From contig JADGEJ010000028.1 in assembly GCA_016744435.1 (NCBI GenBank), forward strand, positions 1-48,053: a stretch of DNA of 48,053 bases, written 5' to 3'. The notes under the pieces are model-generated. The model did no database searches. It was not told where the DNA came from and saw only the letters and a program-made list of their open reading frames with translations. Made by a program: the position numbers and the translations under genes. Below are positions 24,136-32,285 of the stretch, in pieces; position 1 is the stretch's first letter, and each line of letters begins with the position of its first letter. Origin of the DNA: Lentibacter sp. (GTDB lineage Bacteria; Pseudomonadota; Alphaproteobacteria; Rhodobacterales; Rhodobacteraceae).

Positions 24136-25527
24136 ATGATCCCTGTTGTTGGCTATGACGGCCTTAAAGTTGGTGTGCTGGGCCTTGGCCGCAGCGGGCT
24201 GTCTGCGGCACGCGCTTTGCAGGCGGGCGGGGCAACGCCCATCTGCTGGGACGACAACCCGGAAGCGCGCGCCACCGCCGAAGCCGAGGGCTTTGAATGC
24301 CGTGATCTGACACGCGAAATGGACGAGCTTGCGCTGCTCATGGTGAGCCCCGGAATCCCGCATCTTTACCCCGAGCCCAACCGCGTGATCGCGGCGGCTT
24401 ACGCGGCCTCTGTGCCTGTCGACAACGACATCGGGCTGTTCTTTCGCTCGATAGGGGGGGGCGACTGGATCTCGCTGGAGGTGCCGCCTCGCGTGGTGGC
24501 TGTGACTGGCTCGAACGGCAAGTCAACAACCTCTGCGTTGATCGCGCATCTCGTTGAAAGCGCTGGAAAACCAGCACAACTCGCGGGCAATATTGGCCGC
24601 GGTGTGCTTGACTTGGAAGCGCCGCATTCCGGCGAGGTGATTGTGCTGGAACTGTCGTCCTACCAGACGGAATTGGCGCGCAACCTGACGCCGGATATCG
24701 CTGTGTTCACCAACCTCTCGCCTGACCATTTGGACAGGCATGGCGGCATGGGCGGCTACTTCGCGGCTAAGCGTCGGCTGTTTGCCGAGGGCGGCCCTGA
24801 CCGCGCGGTGATCGGCGTGGATGAGGCTGAGGGGCGGTTTCTGGAAAACCAGCTCAGCCAAGGGGCGGGCGATGATCGGGTTATTCGCGTGTCTGTTGAA
24901 CAGAAACTGACAGGCATTGGCTGGAACGTATTTGCCAAGAAAGGCTTCCTCGCCGAGTGGCGCAAGGGGCGGCAGGTGGCGTCGATTGATTTGCGCGAGG
25001 TGCCGGGGTTGCCGGGGGCGCATAACCATCAGAATGCTTGTTCGGCCTATGCTGTTTGTCGCGCTTTGGGGATCGCGCCGCGCGAAATTGAGAAGGGTTT
25101 TCATAGCTTTAAGGGCTTGCCGCACCGCTCGCAGTTGATTGCGGAAAAGGACGGTGTGCGTTTTGTGAATGACAGCAAGGCGACGAATGTTGATGCGGCT
25201 GGTAAGGCTTTGAAAGCATTCAAGAATATCCGATGGATCTGTGGCGGACTTGAGAAAAAGGGCGGGCTTGGCGGGCTGGCTGAGGGGCTGGATTCGGTGA
25301 GCAAAGCCTACGTGATTGGCCGTGAGGCGGCGCAATTTGCTATGCAACTTCAAGGGGTTGAGGCTGAGGTTTGTGGGACGATGCAAAAGGCTGTCGAATC
25401 AGCCATTCGGGACGCTGTGGCGGGGGACGTTGTTTTGTTGGCGCCGGCTTGTGCGAGTTTTGATCAGTATGACAGTTTTGAAACACGTGGAGACGACTTT
25501 ACCCAAGAGGTTTTGAAGCGGCTTTAA
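24136..25527 (+). CDS. murD: UDP-MurNAc-L-Ala:D-Glu ligase MurD
   Basis: MurD adds D-glutamate to UDP-MurNAc-L-Ala in the cytosol. The 463-residue protein has an N-terminal Rossmann-like UDP-binding domain ([20 protein letters not shown]), the ATP loop [52 protein letters not shown], and a C-terminal domain with [20 protein letters not shown] and [15 protein letters not shown]. It is the last dcw gene present. ftsW/murG/murC, which often follow in relatives, are absent here; instead a convergent lipoprotein gene overlaps its 3' end by 4 bp. Confidence 0.97.
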   Translation: MIPVVGYDGLKVGVLGLGRSGLSAARALQAGGATPICWDDNPEARATAEAEGFECRDLTREMDELALLMVSPGIPHLYPEPNRVIAAAYAASVPVDNDIGLFFRSIGGGDWISLEVPPRVVAVTGSNGKSTTSALIAHLVESAGKPAQLAGNIGRGVLDLEAPHSGEVIVLELSSYQTELARNLTPDIAVFTNLSPDHLDRHGGMGGYFAAKRRLFAEGGPDRAVIGVDEAEGRFLENQLSQGAGDDRVIRVSVEQKLTGIGWNVFAKKGFLAEWRKGRQVASIDLREVPGLPGAHNHQNACSAYAVCRALGIAPREIEKGFHSFKGLPHRSQLIAEKDGVRFVNDSKATNVDAAGKALKAFKNIRWICGGLEKKGGLGGLAEGLDSVSKAYVIGREAAQFAMQLQGVEAEVCGTMQKAVESAIRDAVAGDVVLLAPACASFDQYDSFETRGDDFTQEVLKRL

Positions 25528-26210
25528 CGGCATATTCCGTGGGTTTTGGCACCGTCCCAAGGGAGGCTAACCTTTTGGAGAATAACGACATTTCCGAGGG
25601 GAAAGCCTGTTTTCAACAGCGCTTCGAGCCGCTTTGTGCGCGGGGCGGATGCGTCGAGTGTTTTGCAGCAGACGTATTCCTCCACAAGGCTGGCTTGCTG
25701 CTCGTAGGGGTAGTCTAGGAAGCTATTTTCTGTTGATATTTCAAACAGATAAGGGTCATCCACCGCGCCGTGCTCGGCGGCGGCTTTGAGGGGGTGGTAG
25801 CCTGTCTTTTTGCGGTTTTGCCACTGCCAAATATGGGTGGCTTCGTGGGCAAAGAGCATGGCTGCGTAGAGGTGCATGCCGTCTGGAAAGTCGGGTAAAT
25901 AATCTTTTACAAAGAATGGCTTAGAGAAGTAGACGTGATTAAAAAGCGCCACTGCGGCGGGGCTTGTTGTGACGATTTTTTCTTCTGGCTCGGGGAAGAT
26001 ACGCTCGCGGCACGTAAGGCGCGGGCGCTTTTGGCGTTTGAACGTGACAGAGCCGACGAGGGCACCGTCGTGAAAACGCGCACGCTCGGTGTTGAACGTG
26101 TCGCCATAGACTTGATTTAAAAAGGTTTTCTCGCCTGTTGAGAGCGGGCGGCCGCAGCCTGAAAGGCTGGCGGCGAGGGCGAAAACGAGGGCAAATGTGA
26201 TGAAACGCAT
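25524..26210 (-). CDS. Lipoprotein with HEXXH zinc-protease-like motif
   Basis: A 228-residue protein with a lipoprotein signal ([20 protein letters not shown]; lipobox LSGC, Cys 19), so probably membrane-anchored in the periplasm. It contains an HEATH motif at about 122-126 in [20 protein letters not shown], matching the zincin HEXXH. A later Glu-rich stretch ([12 protein letters not shown]) could supply the third ligand. The family looks like a conserved alphaproteobacterial hypothetical. Peptidase activity is an inference from the motif alone. It is convergent with murD, overlapping it by 4 bp. The 5' side opens into a 459-bp gene-free region. Confidence 0.8.
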   Translation of the reverse strand: MRFITFALVFALAASLSGCGRPLSTGEKTFLNQVYGDTFNTERARFHDGALVGSVTFKRQKRPRLTCRERIFPEPEEKIVTTSPAAVALFNHVYFSKPFFVKDYLPDFPDGMHLYAAMLFAHEATHIWQWQNRKKTGYHPLKAAAEHGAVDDPYLFEISTENSFLDYPYEQQASLVEEYVCCKTLDASAPRTKRLEALLKTGFPLGNVVILQKVSLPWDGAKTHGICR

Positions 26211-26669
26211 GCGGGCAGGTTAGCGGGCTTCCGCCGAGGGTTCCAGAAGGTTAACGGGGTAAAATGGGGCCGTGCCTACAGTGTGCAGCAACGTATGCAG
26301 CTAAGTGTATGACAAGTGTATGCACAGTTTTGGGCGGATTGCAGGTGTTAATGGTGCGGGCGGTGGAAAGCTTATGAATTGGTTGATTTGGCATGAAACA
26401 GAGGGCGGCGCCTGGCCTTGAGGAGAGATTTCCTGTAGATAAAACCATCGTTGCTCGGCTTGTCCGAGCTGCGCCCGACCCGCCCCATGGGCGGGCGCAT
26501 TGGATGCGGTGTGTTTGGTTAGGTGTTGGGGCGGCCTGTTAACGATGTTTTTGGTGGAGTGGTGAGTGCGCCCACCCCGTGTCGGGCGCAGCCCGTGCGA
26601 TGCGCTAGCATTATGCTGCTCTAGGTTGTTACTTGAAAGTTTGCTACGCCCCTAATATGTGACACAGGA
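26211..26669. other. Gene-free stretch with large nested inverted repeat
   Basis: 459 bp without a supported gene. The main feature is an imperfect long hairpin, 26468-26592: outer arms GCTGCGCCCGAC and GTCGGGCGCAGC are perfect, and inside them GGGCGGGCGCA can pair with TGCGCCCACCC with one mismatch. It could be a structured RNA, a small MITE-like element or a strong terminator. It precedes the AT-richer two-gene cassette. Confidence 0.55.
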
Positions 26670-27209
26670 TTGAAATTGGAATTCACCGTGGTCGAGATTA
26701 ATTGGGACAATTTGTTTGCTTGGCCTGGCTATGACTTCTGGGGAGTAGTGCTGGCGTTGATCGGCTTTAGTTTCTCAATTTTCTTTGCGTATTCGGCAAA
26801 CTCTAGTGCCAAGATGGCAGCGGAGGCTGCTCAAAATGCACGCAGGTCAATGAACCATTCAGATGCAGCTGCACAACTTACTCTTGTGCAACAGCTCTTG
26901 GTTGAATTGCGGTTACGCATAGATGCAAGTCAATGGGAGCAGGTTTCTGAGAAGTGCGAAGGGATAAGAGTCATCGTTGCACCAATAGTGAGTTCGACTA
27001 CGGTCGAACTGAGCAAGGAAACCGAAAAATCCTTGGTTGGGCTTCAATCTCAAATGGCGTCACTGCAAAAGACGGCTAACGACGTTCACCACAACGCAGC
27101 TGAGTACGATGTGGTTAAGATCAAGTCGATACTATCAAAGCAGGCCGAAGCCGTCGCTCAGTCTGTTCGAGAGTTCAAAGATAATACGGAGATTGGCTAT
27201 AATGTCTGA
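26670..27209 (+). CDS. Unknown membrane-anchored coiled-coil protein
   Basis: A 179-residue protein I do not recognise. A TTG start at 26670 gives MKLEFTVVEINWDN; GTG 26688 is an alternative. One membrane helix (YDFWGVVLALIGFSFSIFFA, about 25-45) is followed by a long hydrophilic helical region rich in Ala, Gln and Glu (SSAKMAAEAAQNARRSMNHS, LVQQLLVELRLRID, then TEKSLVGLQSQMASLQKTAN), likely coiled coil. Composition is AT-richer than the neighbours, suggesting transfer. Its last 8 bp overlap the next gene (ATGTCTGA), so the two are translated together. The topology suggests a membrane sensor or anchor for the downstream partner. Confidence 0.7.
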   Translation: MKLEFTVVEINWDNLFAWPGYDFWGVVLALIGFSFSIFFAYSANSSAKMAAEAAQNARRSMNHSDAAAQLTLVQQLLVELRLRIDASQWEQVSEKCEGIRVIVAPIVSSTTVELSKETEKSLVGLQSQMASLQKTANDVHHNAAEYDVVKIKSILSKQAEAVAQSVREFKDNTEIGYNV

Positions 27210-27555
27210 AAAATGGATACAACTTTCAAATCGGTTGATCGCCAAGACCAAACGGGGTGAACTGCAATGGCAGGAACTATCCGACAGCGACACTTTCCAA
27301 GTTGTCGTTGGTAAGAATGCTATTGAAATCGAGCAAACTGGATTTGGAGATGATTTTGAAATCAGAGTTCGGGATGGGTCGGGCAAGGTTGTGGATAAGT
27401 TTGATGACATTATCATCTCACGTATGACGAACTCCAATTACGCGACTGCTTTCGAGGAAATGTTTTCACTGATCCGAAGGCAAATTTCTGGAACTGAGCA
27501 ATTGCTTGATGATCTGTTAGAGGAGTTAGGCAAGGACGAAGAGATTCCCTTTTAA
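27202..27555 (+). CDS. Unknown small cytosolic partner protein
   Basis: A 117-residue acidic protein starting at ATG 27202; a longer frame upstream is not supported because it would overlap the previous gene deeply. The N-terminal part (LSNRLIAKTKRGELQWQELS) leads into alternating strands (FQVVVGKNAIEIEQTGFG, DDFEIRVRDGSGKVVD), then an acidic C-terminal helix ending EEIPF. I have seen the LI..TK.GEL.W.E pattern in small proteins of accessory gene pairs, but I cannot name a family. The 8-bp overlap with the membrane gene indicates a stoichiometric pair. The 3' end overlaps the convergent parE stop by 4 bp. Confidence 0.7.
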   Translation: MSEKWIQLSNRLIAKTKRGELQWQELSDSDTFQVVVGKNAIEIEQTGFGDDFEIRVRDGSGKVVDKFDDIIISRMTNSNYATAFEEMFSLIRRQISGTEQLLDDLLEELGKDEEIPF

Positions 27556-29525
27556 ACATCCAACTCCTCAACAAACCGAGCATTCTCCTGAATGTACTGA
27601 AAGCGCATTTCCGGTTTCTTGCCCATCAGGCGTTCGACGAGGTCGCCAGTTTCGCCCGGCTCGTCTTCGTCTATCGTCACGCGGATGAGTTTGCGGGAGG
27701 CGGGATTCATCGTGGTGTCTTTCAAGTCTTTCGCGTCCATCTCGCCGAGGCCTTTGAAGCGCTGCACGTCGATCTTGCCTTTGCCGCCGAGGCCTTTGGC
27801 CATCATCTGCTCTTTTTCGGCGTCGTCGGCGACATACAAGCGCCGCGCGCCTTGGGTCAAACGATAGAGAGGCGGGCAGGCGAGGTACAAATGCCCAGTG
27901 TCGATCATCGGGCGCATTTGGGTGAAGAAGAATGTCATCAAGAGTGCTGCGATGTGGGCGCCGTCAACGTCAGCATCTGTCATGATGATGATCTTGTCGT
28001 AGCGCAGATCATCAACGTTGAACCGCGAGCCGAGGCCGACGCCCAAGGCTTGGGTGAGGTCGGCGATCTCTTGGTTGGTGCCGATCTTGGAGGAGGCGGC
28101 GCCGAGCACATTGAGGATCTTGCCGCGGAGGGGCAGCAGCGCTTGTGTCTTTCTGTTACGCGCCATTTTGGCCGAGCCACCCGCAGAGTCGCCCTCCACG
28201 ATAAACAGCTCGGTGCCTTCGCGCGTCTTTGACGAGCAGTCGGTGAGCTTGCCGGGGAGGCGCAGCTTTTGCGTGGCAGTCTTGCGCGAGGTCTCTTTTT
28301 CTTGGCGGCGCTTGAGGCGTTCTTCGGCGCGCAGCACGAGAAAGTCGAGGATCGCGCCCGCTGATTTGGTGTCAGCGGCGAGCCAGTTGTCAAAGTGGTC
28401 GCGCACCGAGTTTTCGACCATGCGCTGCGCCTCAACCGTGGCGAGGCGGTCTTTGGTTTGGCCAACGAACTCTGGCTCGCGGATAAAGCAGGAGACCAGC
28501 GCGCCGGCACCTGTGGTGAGGTCTTCGCGGGTGATCGTGGCGGCTTTTTTGTTGTGGGTCAGCTCGCCGTAGGCCTTGATACCTTTGAGGATTGCGGCCC
28601 AGAAGCCCGCCTCGTGGGTGCCGCCTTCGGGGGTTGGCACGGTGTTGCAGTAGCTTTGGATGAAGCCGTCGCGAGACGGTGTCCAATTGATTGCCCATTC
28701 GACTTTGCCGGGGGCTGAGAACTTCTCAAAACTGACTGTGCCAGCGAAGGGGGTTTCGGCGTAGGTGGTTGCGCTGCCCATGGTTTCGGTCAGGTAGTCA
28801 GACAGGCCACCGGGGAAGTGGAAGGTGGCTTCTTGCGGTGTTTCGCCGTCTTGCTGGGCCGTTTTCCAGCGGATCTCGACGCCTGAGAACAGGTAGGCTT
28901 TTGAGCGGGCCATTTTGAAGAGGCGGGCTGGCTTGAGCTTGAGCGCGCCGAAGATGTCGGCGTCAGGGTGGAACGTGACGGCAGTGCCGCGCCGGTTGGG
29001 GGCTGCGCCGATTTTGGCGAGCTTGCCTTGGGGGACGCCACGGGAGAACTCCATTGCGAACAGCTCTTTGCCTCTGGCGACTTCGACGCGCAAGTGGTCG
29101 GACAAAGCGTTGACGACGGATGAGCCGACGCCGTGCAGCCCGCCGGATGTTTCGTATGAATCGCCGGAGAACTTGCCGCCTGCGTTGAGCGTGCAAAAGA
29201 TGATCTCGAGGGCTGATTTCTCGGGGTCTTTCGGGTGCGGCCCTGTAGGGATGCCGCGGCCGTTGTCACGCACTGAGACGTGGCCGTTTTCATGCAACTC
29301 GACTTCGATCCAAGTGGCGTGGCCTGCGACGGCTTCGTCCATCGAGTTGTCGATGATCTCGGCGACCATGTGGTGCAAAGCGCGGTCATCCTTGCCGCCG
29401 ATATACATGCCGGGGCGCAGGCGGACGTGCTCCATATCCTCCAGCACTTCGATGGAGGAGGCGTCGTAGTCTGACTCAGCGCGCTTCTTGGGGTCTTCGT
29501 CCGGGATCAGGAGATCGTTGGCCAT
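27552..29525 (-). CDS. parE: DNA topoisomerase IV subunit B ParE
   Basis: ParE is the ATPase subunit of topoisomerase IV, which decatenates daughter chromosomes with ParC. The 657-residue length is normal. It has a GHKL ATPase (IIDNSMDEAVAGHATWIEVE, DNGRGIPTGPHP, GGLHGVGSSVVNALS), a transducer domain, and a TOPRIM region (LFIVEGDSAGGSAKMARNRK, IIMTDADVDGAHIAALLMTF). The C-terminus ends in EEL-containing residues after MGKKPEMRFQYIQENA. QTK and PLRGKILNVLGA motifs support a type IIA B subunit. ParE rather than GyrB is favoured by the short length and MANDLLIPDEDP start. parC is not in the window. Confidence 0.95.
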   Translation of the reverse strand: MANDLLIPDEDPKKRAESDYDASSIEVLEDMEHVRLRPGMYIGGKDDRALHHMVAEIIDNSMDEAVAGHATWIEVELHENGHVSVRDNGRGIPTGPHPKDPEKSALEIIFCTLNAGGKFSGDSYETSGGLHGVGSSVVNALSDHLRVEVARGKELFAMEFSRGVPQGKLAKIGAAPNRRGTAVTFHPDADIFGALKLKPARLFKMARSKAYLFSGVEIRWKTAQQDGETPQEATFHFPGGLSDYLTETMGSATTYAETPFAGTVSFEKFSAPGKVEWAINWTPSRDGFIQSYCNTVPTPEGGTHEAGFWAAILKGIKAYGELTHNKKAATITREDLTTGAGALVSCFIREPEFVGQTKDRLATVEAQRMVENSVRDHFDNWLAADTKSAGAILDFLVLRAEERLKRRQEKETSRKTATQKLRLPGKLTDCSSKTREGTELFIVEGDSAGGSAKMARNRKTQALLPLRGKILNVLGAASSKIGTNQEIADLTQALGVGLGSRFNVDDLRYDKIIIMTDADVDGAHIAALLMTFFFTQMRPMIDTGHLYLACPPLYRLTQGARRLYVADDAEKEQMMAKGLGGKGKIDVQRFKGLGEMDAKDLKDTTMNPASRKLIRVTIDEDEPGETGDLVERLMGKKPEMRFQYIQENARFVEELDV

Positions 29526-29675
29526 GTGTGCTGCTCATTTATTCTTGGTTTTACCCATTATGGCAGAGCCGCGCGCGGGGGGGAAGACGGGAGTTTGCCG
29601 ATCATTTGACGCAAGGGAACATGTGACGCTCGCGCAGCTTTGTGTGAGCCTGAAGGCAACCAAGCAGAGGAAGAT

Positions 29676-30356
29676 ATGATGGAACTAGGCCAAGCAATGC
29701 GCGAGCGGCGCAGCATCCGCGGGTTTACCGACAAGCCGGTAACGCGTGAAATGCTGGAAGAGATCATAGACATGGCCAACTGCGCTCCAAGCTCGATGAA
29801 CACGCAACCATGGCACCTGCATGTGCTCACCGGCGCGCCGCTTGAAGCGATCCGCACTGGCAACAGCGAGCGCATGCTTGCCGGCATCCCGCCAGTGCGC
29901 GAAATCCCCGACCACGGCACCTACGAAGGCGTGCACCGCGAGCGCCAGATCGAGATCGCCAAGCAGCTTTTCGCGGCCATGGGCATCGCGCGCGACGACA
30001 AAGCAATGCGCCAAGACTGGGTGATGCGCGGCTTCCGCCAGTTTGATGCGCCCGTCTCGATCGTGGTGACGTTTGACCGCTCGCTCATCGACAATGGCAC
30101 CATCGCCCACTTTGACTTGGGCGCAGTCACCTATGGCCTCGTGCTGGCCGCGTGGAGCAAAGGCCTCGGCACAGTGATCAACGGCCAAGGCATCATGCAA
30201 TCCCCCGTGGTGCGCGAACATGCGCAAATCCCCGACGATCAAGTCATCCTCACCTGCGTCGCGCTCGGCTGGCCCGACGAGAGCTTCGCCGCCAACGACG
30301 TCAAATCCCACCGCCGCCCGGTGTCAAACACCGCTCGTTTTGTGGGCTTTGATTAA
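29676..30356 (+). CDS. Nitroreductase family protein
   Basis: A 226-residue FMN-dependent NAD(P)H oxidoreductase. ATG 29676 or 29679 is chosen after AGAGGAAG (29666-29673). The frame extends upstream without a better start. Family landmarks are AMRERRSIRGFTDKPVTREM (FMN-phosphate Arg cluster), MANCAPSSMNTQPWHLHVLT, and the C-terminal ALGWPDESFAANDVKSHRRP. The middle segment AVTYGLVLAAWSKGLGTVING is also typical. The physiological substrate is unknown. It is divergent from parE, and repeat copy C follows its 3' end as a probable terminator. Confidence 0.93.
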   Translation: MMELGQAMRERRSIRGFTDKPVTREMLEEIIDMANCAPSSMNTQPWHLHVLTGAPLEAIRTGNSERMLAGIPPVREIPDHGTYEGVHRERQIEIAKQLFAAMGIARDDKAMRQDWVMRGFRQFDAPVSIVVTFDRSLIDNGTIAHFDLGAVTYGLVLAAWSKGLGTVINGQGIMQSPVVREHAQIPDDQVILTCVALGWPDESFAANDVKSHRRPVSNTARFVGFD

Positions 30357-30370
30357 CCCTTTTGCTTTTT

Positions 30371-30437
30371 CTTCGCAAAATACTCTGGGAGAGCGCGAGA
30401 GGGCAAAGCCCTCTCGCATTAGTCGGATTTTGCGAAG
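30371..30437. repeat. Hairpin-plus-box repeat, copy C (inverted), nested palindrome
   Basis: Inner stem GCGAGAGGGC-AAA-GCCCTCTCGC (30395-30417) lies inside outer arms CTTCGCAAAAT (30371-30381) and ATTTTGCGAAG (30427-30437), both perfect. The box TACTCTGGGAGAGC is the reversed version of that in copies A, B and D. It begins 14 bp after the nitroreductase stop and may terminate transcription from both sides. Confidence 0.7.
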
Positions 30438-30519
30438 CAAAATTCGAAACCAAATCCCACCCTCGCTTTTCTACTCAATCAGGCTAAACTGACGCGGTGG
30501 CAGTACCAAAGGAACCATC

Positions 30520-31182
30520 ATGCGCAGTTTTGAAGAGATCTACGACATCGCGGCCAAGCGAAAAGGCGGAGCAGAGGCTCTTGAAGCCTTGATAGATAAG
30601 CCCAAAAGCGCCAAGGCCTTGGCCGCCATTCCCGAAGACCGCTGGCTTGCAGAAATATCCAAGTACATCTTTCGCACAGGCCTCGCGTGGCAAGTGATCG
30701 AAAACAAATGGGACGGTTTTGAAGCCGCGTTTGACGGCTTTGACATTGGCCGCTGCGCCATGATGGACGACGAGAAGTTTGACAGCCTCATAACCGACAC
30801 GCGCATCGTGCGCTCTGGCCCCAAGATCGCGTCAGTGCGTGACAATGCGGCATTTTTTCTTGAGTTGCGCGCAGAAGGCGGCGTTGGTCAGGTGCTTGGC
30901 GGCTGGCCGTCGAGCGACTTTGTCGGTCTGCTGGATATGCTCAAAAAGCGCGGCTCGCGGCTTGGCGGCCAGACAGGCGCTTACGGCATGCGCATGCTGG
31001 GGCGCGACAGTTTTATCATGTCACAAGACGTGGTCGCGAGACTGGTGGCTGAGGGGGTCATCGACAAAGCGCCAACATCCAAAGCCGCGATGCGCGCCGT
31101 GCAAGACGCTTTCAACAGCTGGAGCGAGCAGTCAAGCCGTTCTCTCACCGAGATCAGCCGCGTGCTGGCGATGAGTGTCTAA
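30520..31182 (+). CDS. DNA-3-methyladenine glycosylase I-like protein
   Basis: A 220-residue protein of the HhH-GPD/Tag-like glycosylase group, which removes alkylated bases to start base-excision repair. It begins MRSFEEIYDIAAKRKGGAEA. The segments LAEISKYIFRTGLAWQVIEN, KWDGFEAAFDGFDIGRCAMM and DDEKFDSLITDTRIVRSGPK are the conserved Tag-like helices. SRLGGQTGAYGMRMLGRDSF and the end LTEISRVLAMSV are typical of the roseobacter version. I assign it from family memory. Zinc-binding residues of classical E. coli Tag are not obvious, so substrate range may differ. It is followed by the HpaR-type regulator. Confidence 0.85.
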   Translation: MRSFEEIYDIAAKRKGGAEALEALIDKPKSAKALAAIPEDRWLAEISKYIFRTGLAWQVIENKWDGFEAAFDGFDIGRCAMMDDEKFDSLITDTRIVRSGPKIASVRDNAAFFLELRAEGGVGQVLGGWPSSDFVGLLDMLKKRGSRLGGQTGAYGMRMLGRDSFIMSQDVVARLVAEGVIDKAPTSKAAMRAVQDAFNSWSEQSSRSLTEISRVLAMSV

Positions 31183-31236
31183 CGCTGCGGCGTTCAGAAC
31201 CCTTGATAAACTGAACCGTTTACGCAAAAAGAATGC

Positions 31237-31689
31237 ATGACTGAAAAGAAGCCCAAAAGCGCTCTGCCGCAGACCAACCGTTCCTTGCCCATTGCAATGT
31301 TGCGGGCGCGTGAAAACATCATGGCGCCTTACCGCAAAATGCTCGGAAAGGTTGGCGTCACAGAACAGCAGTGGCGTGTGCTTCGCGTGCTTGAAGAGCG
31401 CGGCACAATGGATCCGAAAGACATTGCTGACGCCGCTTGTCTGCTCAATCCGTCGCTGACCCGCATCATGCAACTGCTCGAGCGCAAAGAGCTGATCGCG
31501 CGCCGTGATCACCCTGACGACAAACGCAAAGTTCTGGTCGACATAACCGCGCCGGGCAGCGCGCTTATCGCCGAGGCCATGCCTGAAAGCAGCGAGATCA
31601 GCGCCAAGCTTGAAGCGCGTTTTGGCCCCAAGCAACGCCGTGAGTTGCTCAACTTGCTCAACGAGTTGTCCGAGCTTGATCTGGATTAA
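31237..31689 (+). CDS. hpaR: MarR-family regulator, HpaR-type
   Basis: A 150-residue winged-helix regulator. The N-terminus ALPQTNRSLPIAMLRARENI and MAPYRKMLGKVGVTEQQWRV followed by LRVLEERGTMDPKDIADAAC is characteristic of HpaR, the repressor of homoprotocatechuate degradation. The wing is RRDHPDDKRKVLVDITAPG. No aromatic-degradation genes are in the window, so its targets must lie elsewhere or it has another role. The frameshifted small gene starts 7 bp after its stop codon and was probably in the same operon. Confidence 0.85.
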   Translation: MTEKKPKSALPQTNRSLPIAMLRARENIMAPYRKMLGKVGVTEQQWRVLRVLEERGTMDPKDIADAACLLNPSLTRIMQLLERKELIARRDHPDDKRKVLVDITAPGSALIAEAMPESSEISAKLEARFGPKQRRELLNLLNELSELDLD

Positions 31690-31695
31690 GCTTTC

Positions 31696-31948
31696 ATGGC
31701 GCATACCAACAAGGTCATCCGCTCTATCAACCTTGACGGCGAAGCTATCTGCGTTGACGTGTTTGTGCGTCCAGTTTGTGCGCCCAGACGGAACCTACGG
31801 CTTTGACGAGTTTCGCCGTGACCCTGAAGATGGGCGCGGCTGGTACAGCATTGGCCACCATGGGCTTGCTGAGTTTGCCAGTTTTGAGGCGGCTTTAGAA
31901 CAAGCCCACAAAACAGTGGCTTGGCTCAACGAGGCGCTCCCCGAGTGA
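31696..31948 (+). pseudogene. Small conserved protein gene broken by 13-bp duplication
   Basis: Starting at ATG 31696 the frame reads MAHTNKVIRSINLDGEAICV then DVFVRP and shifts, ending prematurely. The second frame resumes with the same residues (FVRPDGTYGFDEFRRDPEDG) and continues to a stop at 31946-31948 (ending AWLNEALPE). The cause is visible: GTTTGTGCGTCCA (31761-31773) is followed by a copy differing at one base, GTTTGTGCGCCCA (31774-31786). Removing 13 bp restores a continuous protein of about 79 residues. The family is unknown to me. The intact version would be acidic and cytosolic and would follow hpaR. Confidence 0.82.
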
Positions 31949-32126
31949 TCCTTCCACTCCAATACAGCACCAACATCACCAGCGCATAAACCCCGACACT
32001 CAGCATGATCGCGTCTTCGTAAACGCCATATTGCGGGATCTGGATCGCGGGCGGCAGCGGCACGGCCCAGAAAAGCAACAGGCCGTAGGCGAGTTTGTCG
32101 GCGCACGGCAGGGCCAGCGCCAGCAT
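31926..32126 (-). CDS. Short membrane protein, possibly N-truncated
   Basis: 66 residues from ATG 32126 with two or three hydrophobic stretches (MLALALPCADKLAYGLLLFW, AIMLSVGVYALVMLVLYW) and a basic C-terminus SGRITRGAPR. The frame stays open upstream for nine more codons (RINTALGLF), also hydrophobic, to a TGA at 32154-32156, with no start codon. This suggests the N-terminus of a longer membrane protein has been lost. Its 3' end overlaps the end of the opposite-strand pseudogene. Function is unknown. Confidence 0.5.
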   Translation of the reverse strand: MLALALPCADKLAYGLLLFWAVPLPPAIQIPQYGVYEDAIMLSVGVYALVMLVLYWSGRITRGAPR

Positions 32127-32240
32127 GAACAGCCCGAGTGCCGTGTTGATCCGTCAACACTACGCTGTTTTGCGCAGACTGGCTTTGATCTCGCTCACAA
32201 GTGTTCCGATTTGGGGCAATTCTGGTGTTAAGGAATGCTT

Positions 32241-32285
32241 GTCAGCACCATTCAAGTCAGCACCATTCAAGTCAGTGGCACTCAA
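32241..32285. repeat. 15-bp tandem repeat
   Basis: Two exact copies of GTCAGCACCATTCAA (32241-32255, 32256-32270) followed by a third, diverged copy (GTCAGTGGCACTCAA, 32271-32285) that contains the stop codon and last codons of the DUF1963 gene. The array probably arose by slippage from the gene's own 3' end. Confidence 0.85.

Noticed and set aside
23125-24363. 412-codon minus-strand ORF opposite mraY and the start of murD
   Set aside because: The composition (Arg, Gln, His, Asp-rich) is an antisense shadow of membrane-protein codons; it spans two real genes and has no ribosome-binding site.
27037-27201. Longer N-terminus for the small acidic partner gene
   Set aside because: It would overlap the membrane gene by over 170 bp; the ATG at 27202 with an 8-bp overlap is the natural start.
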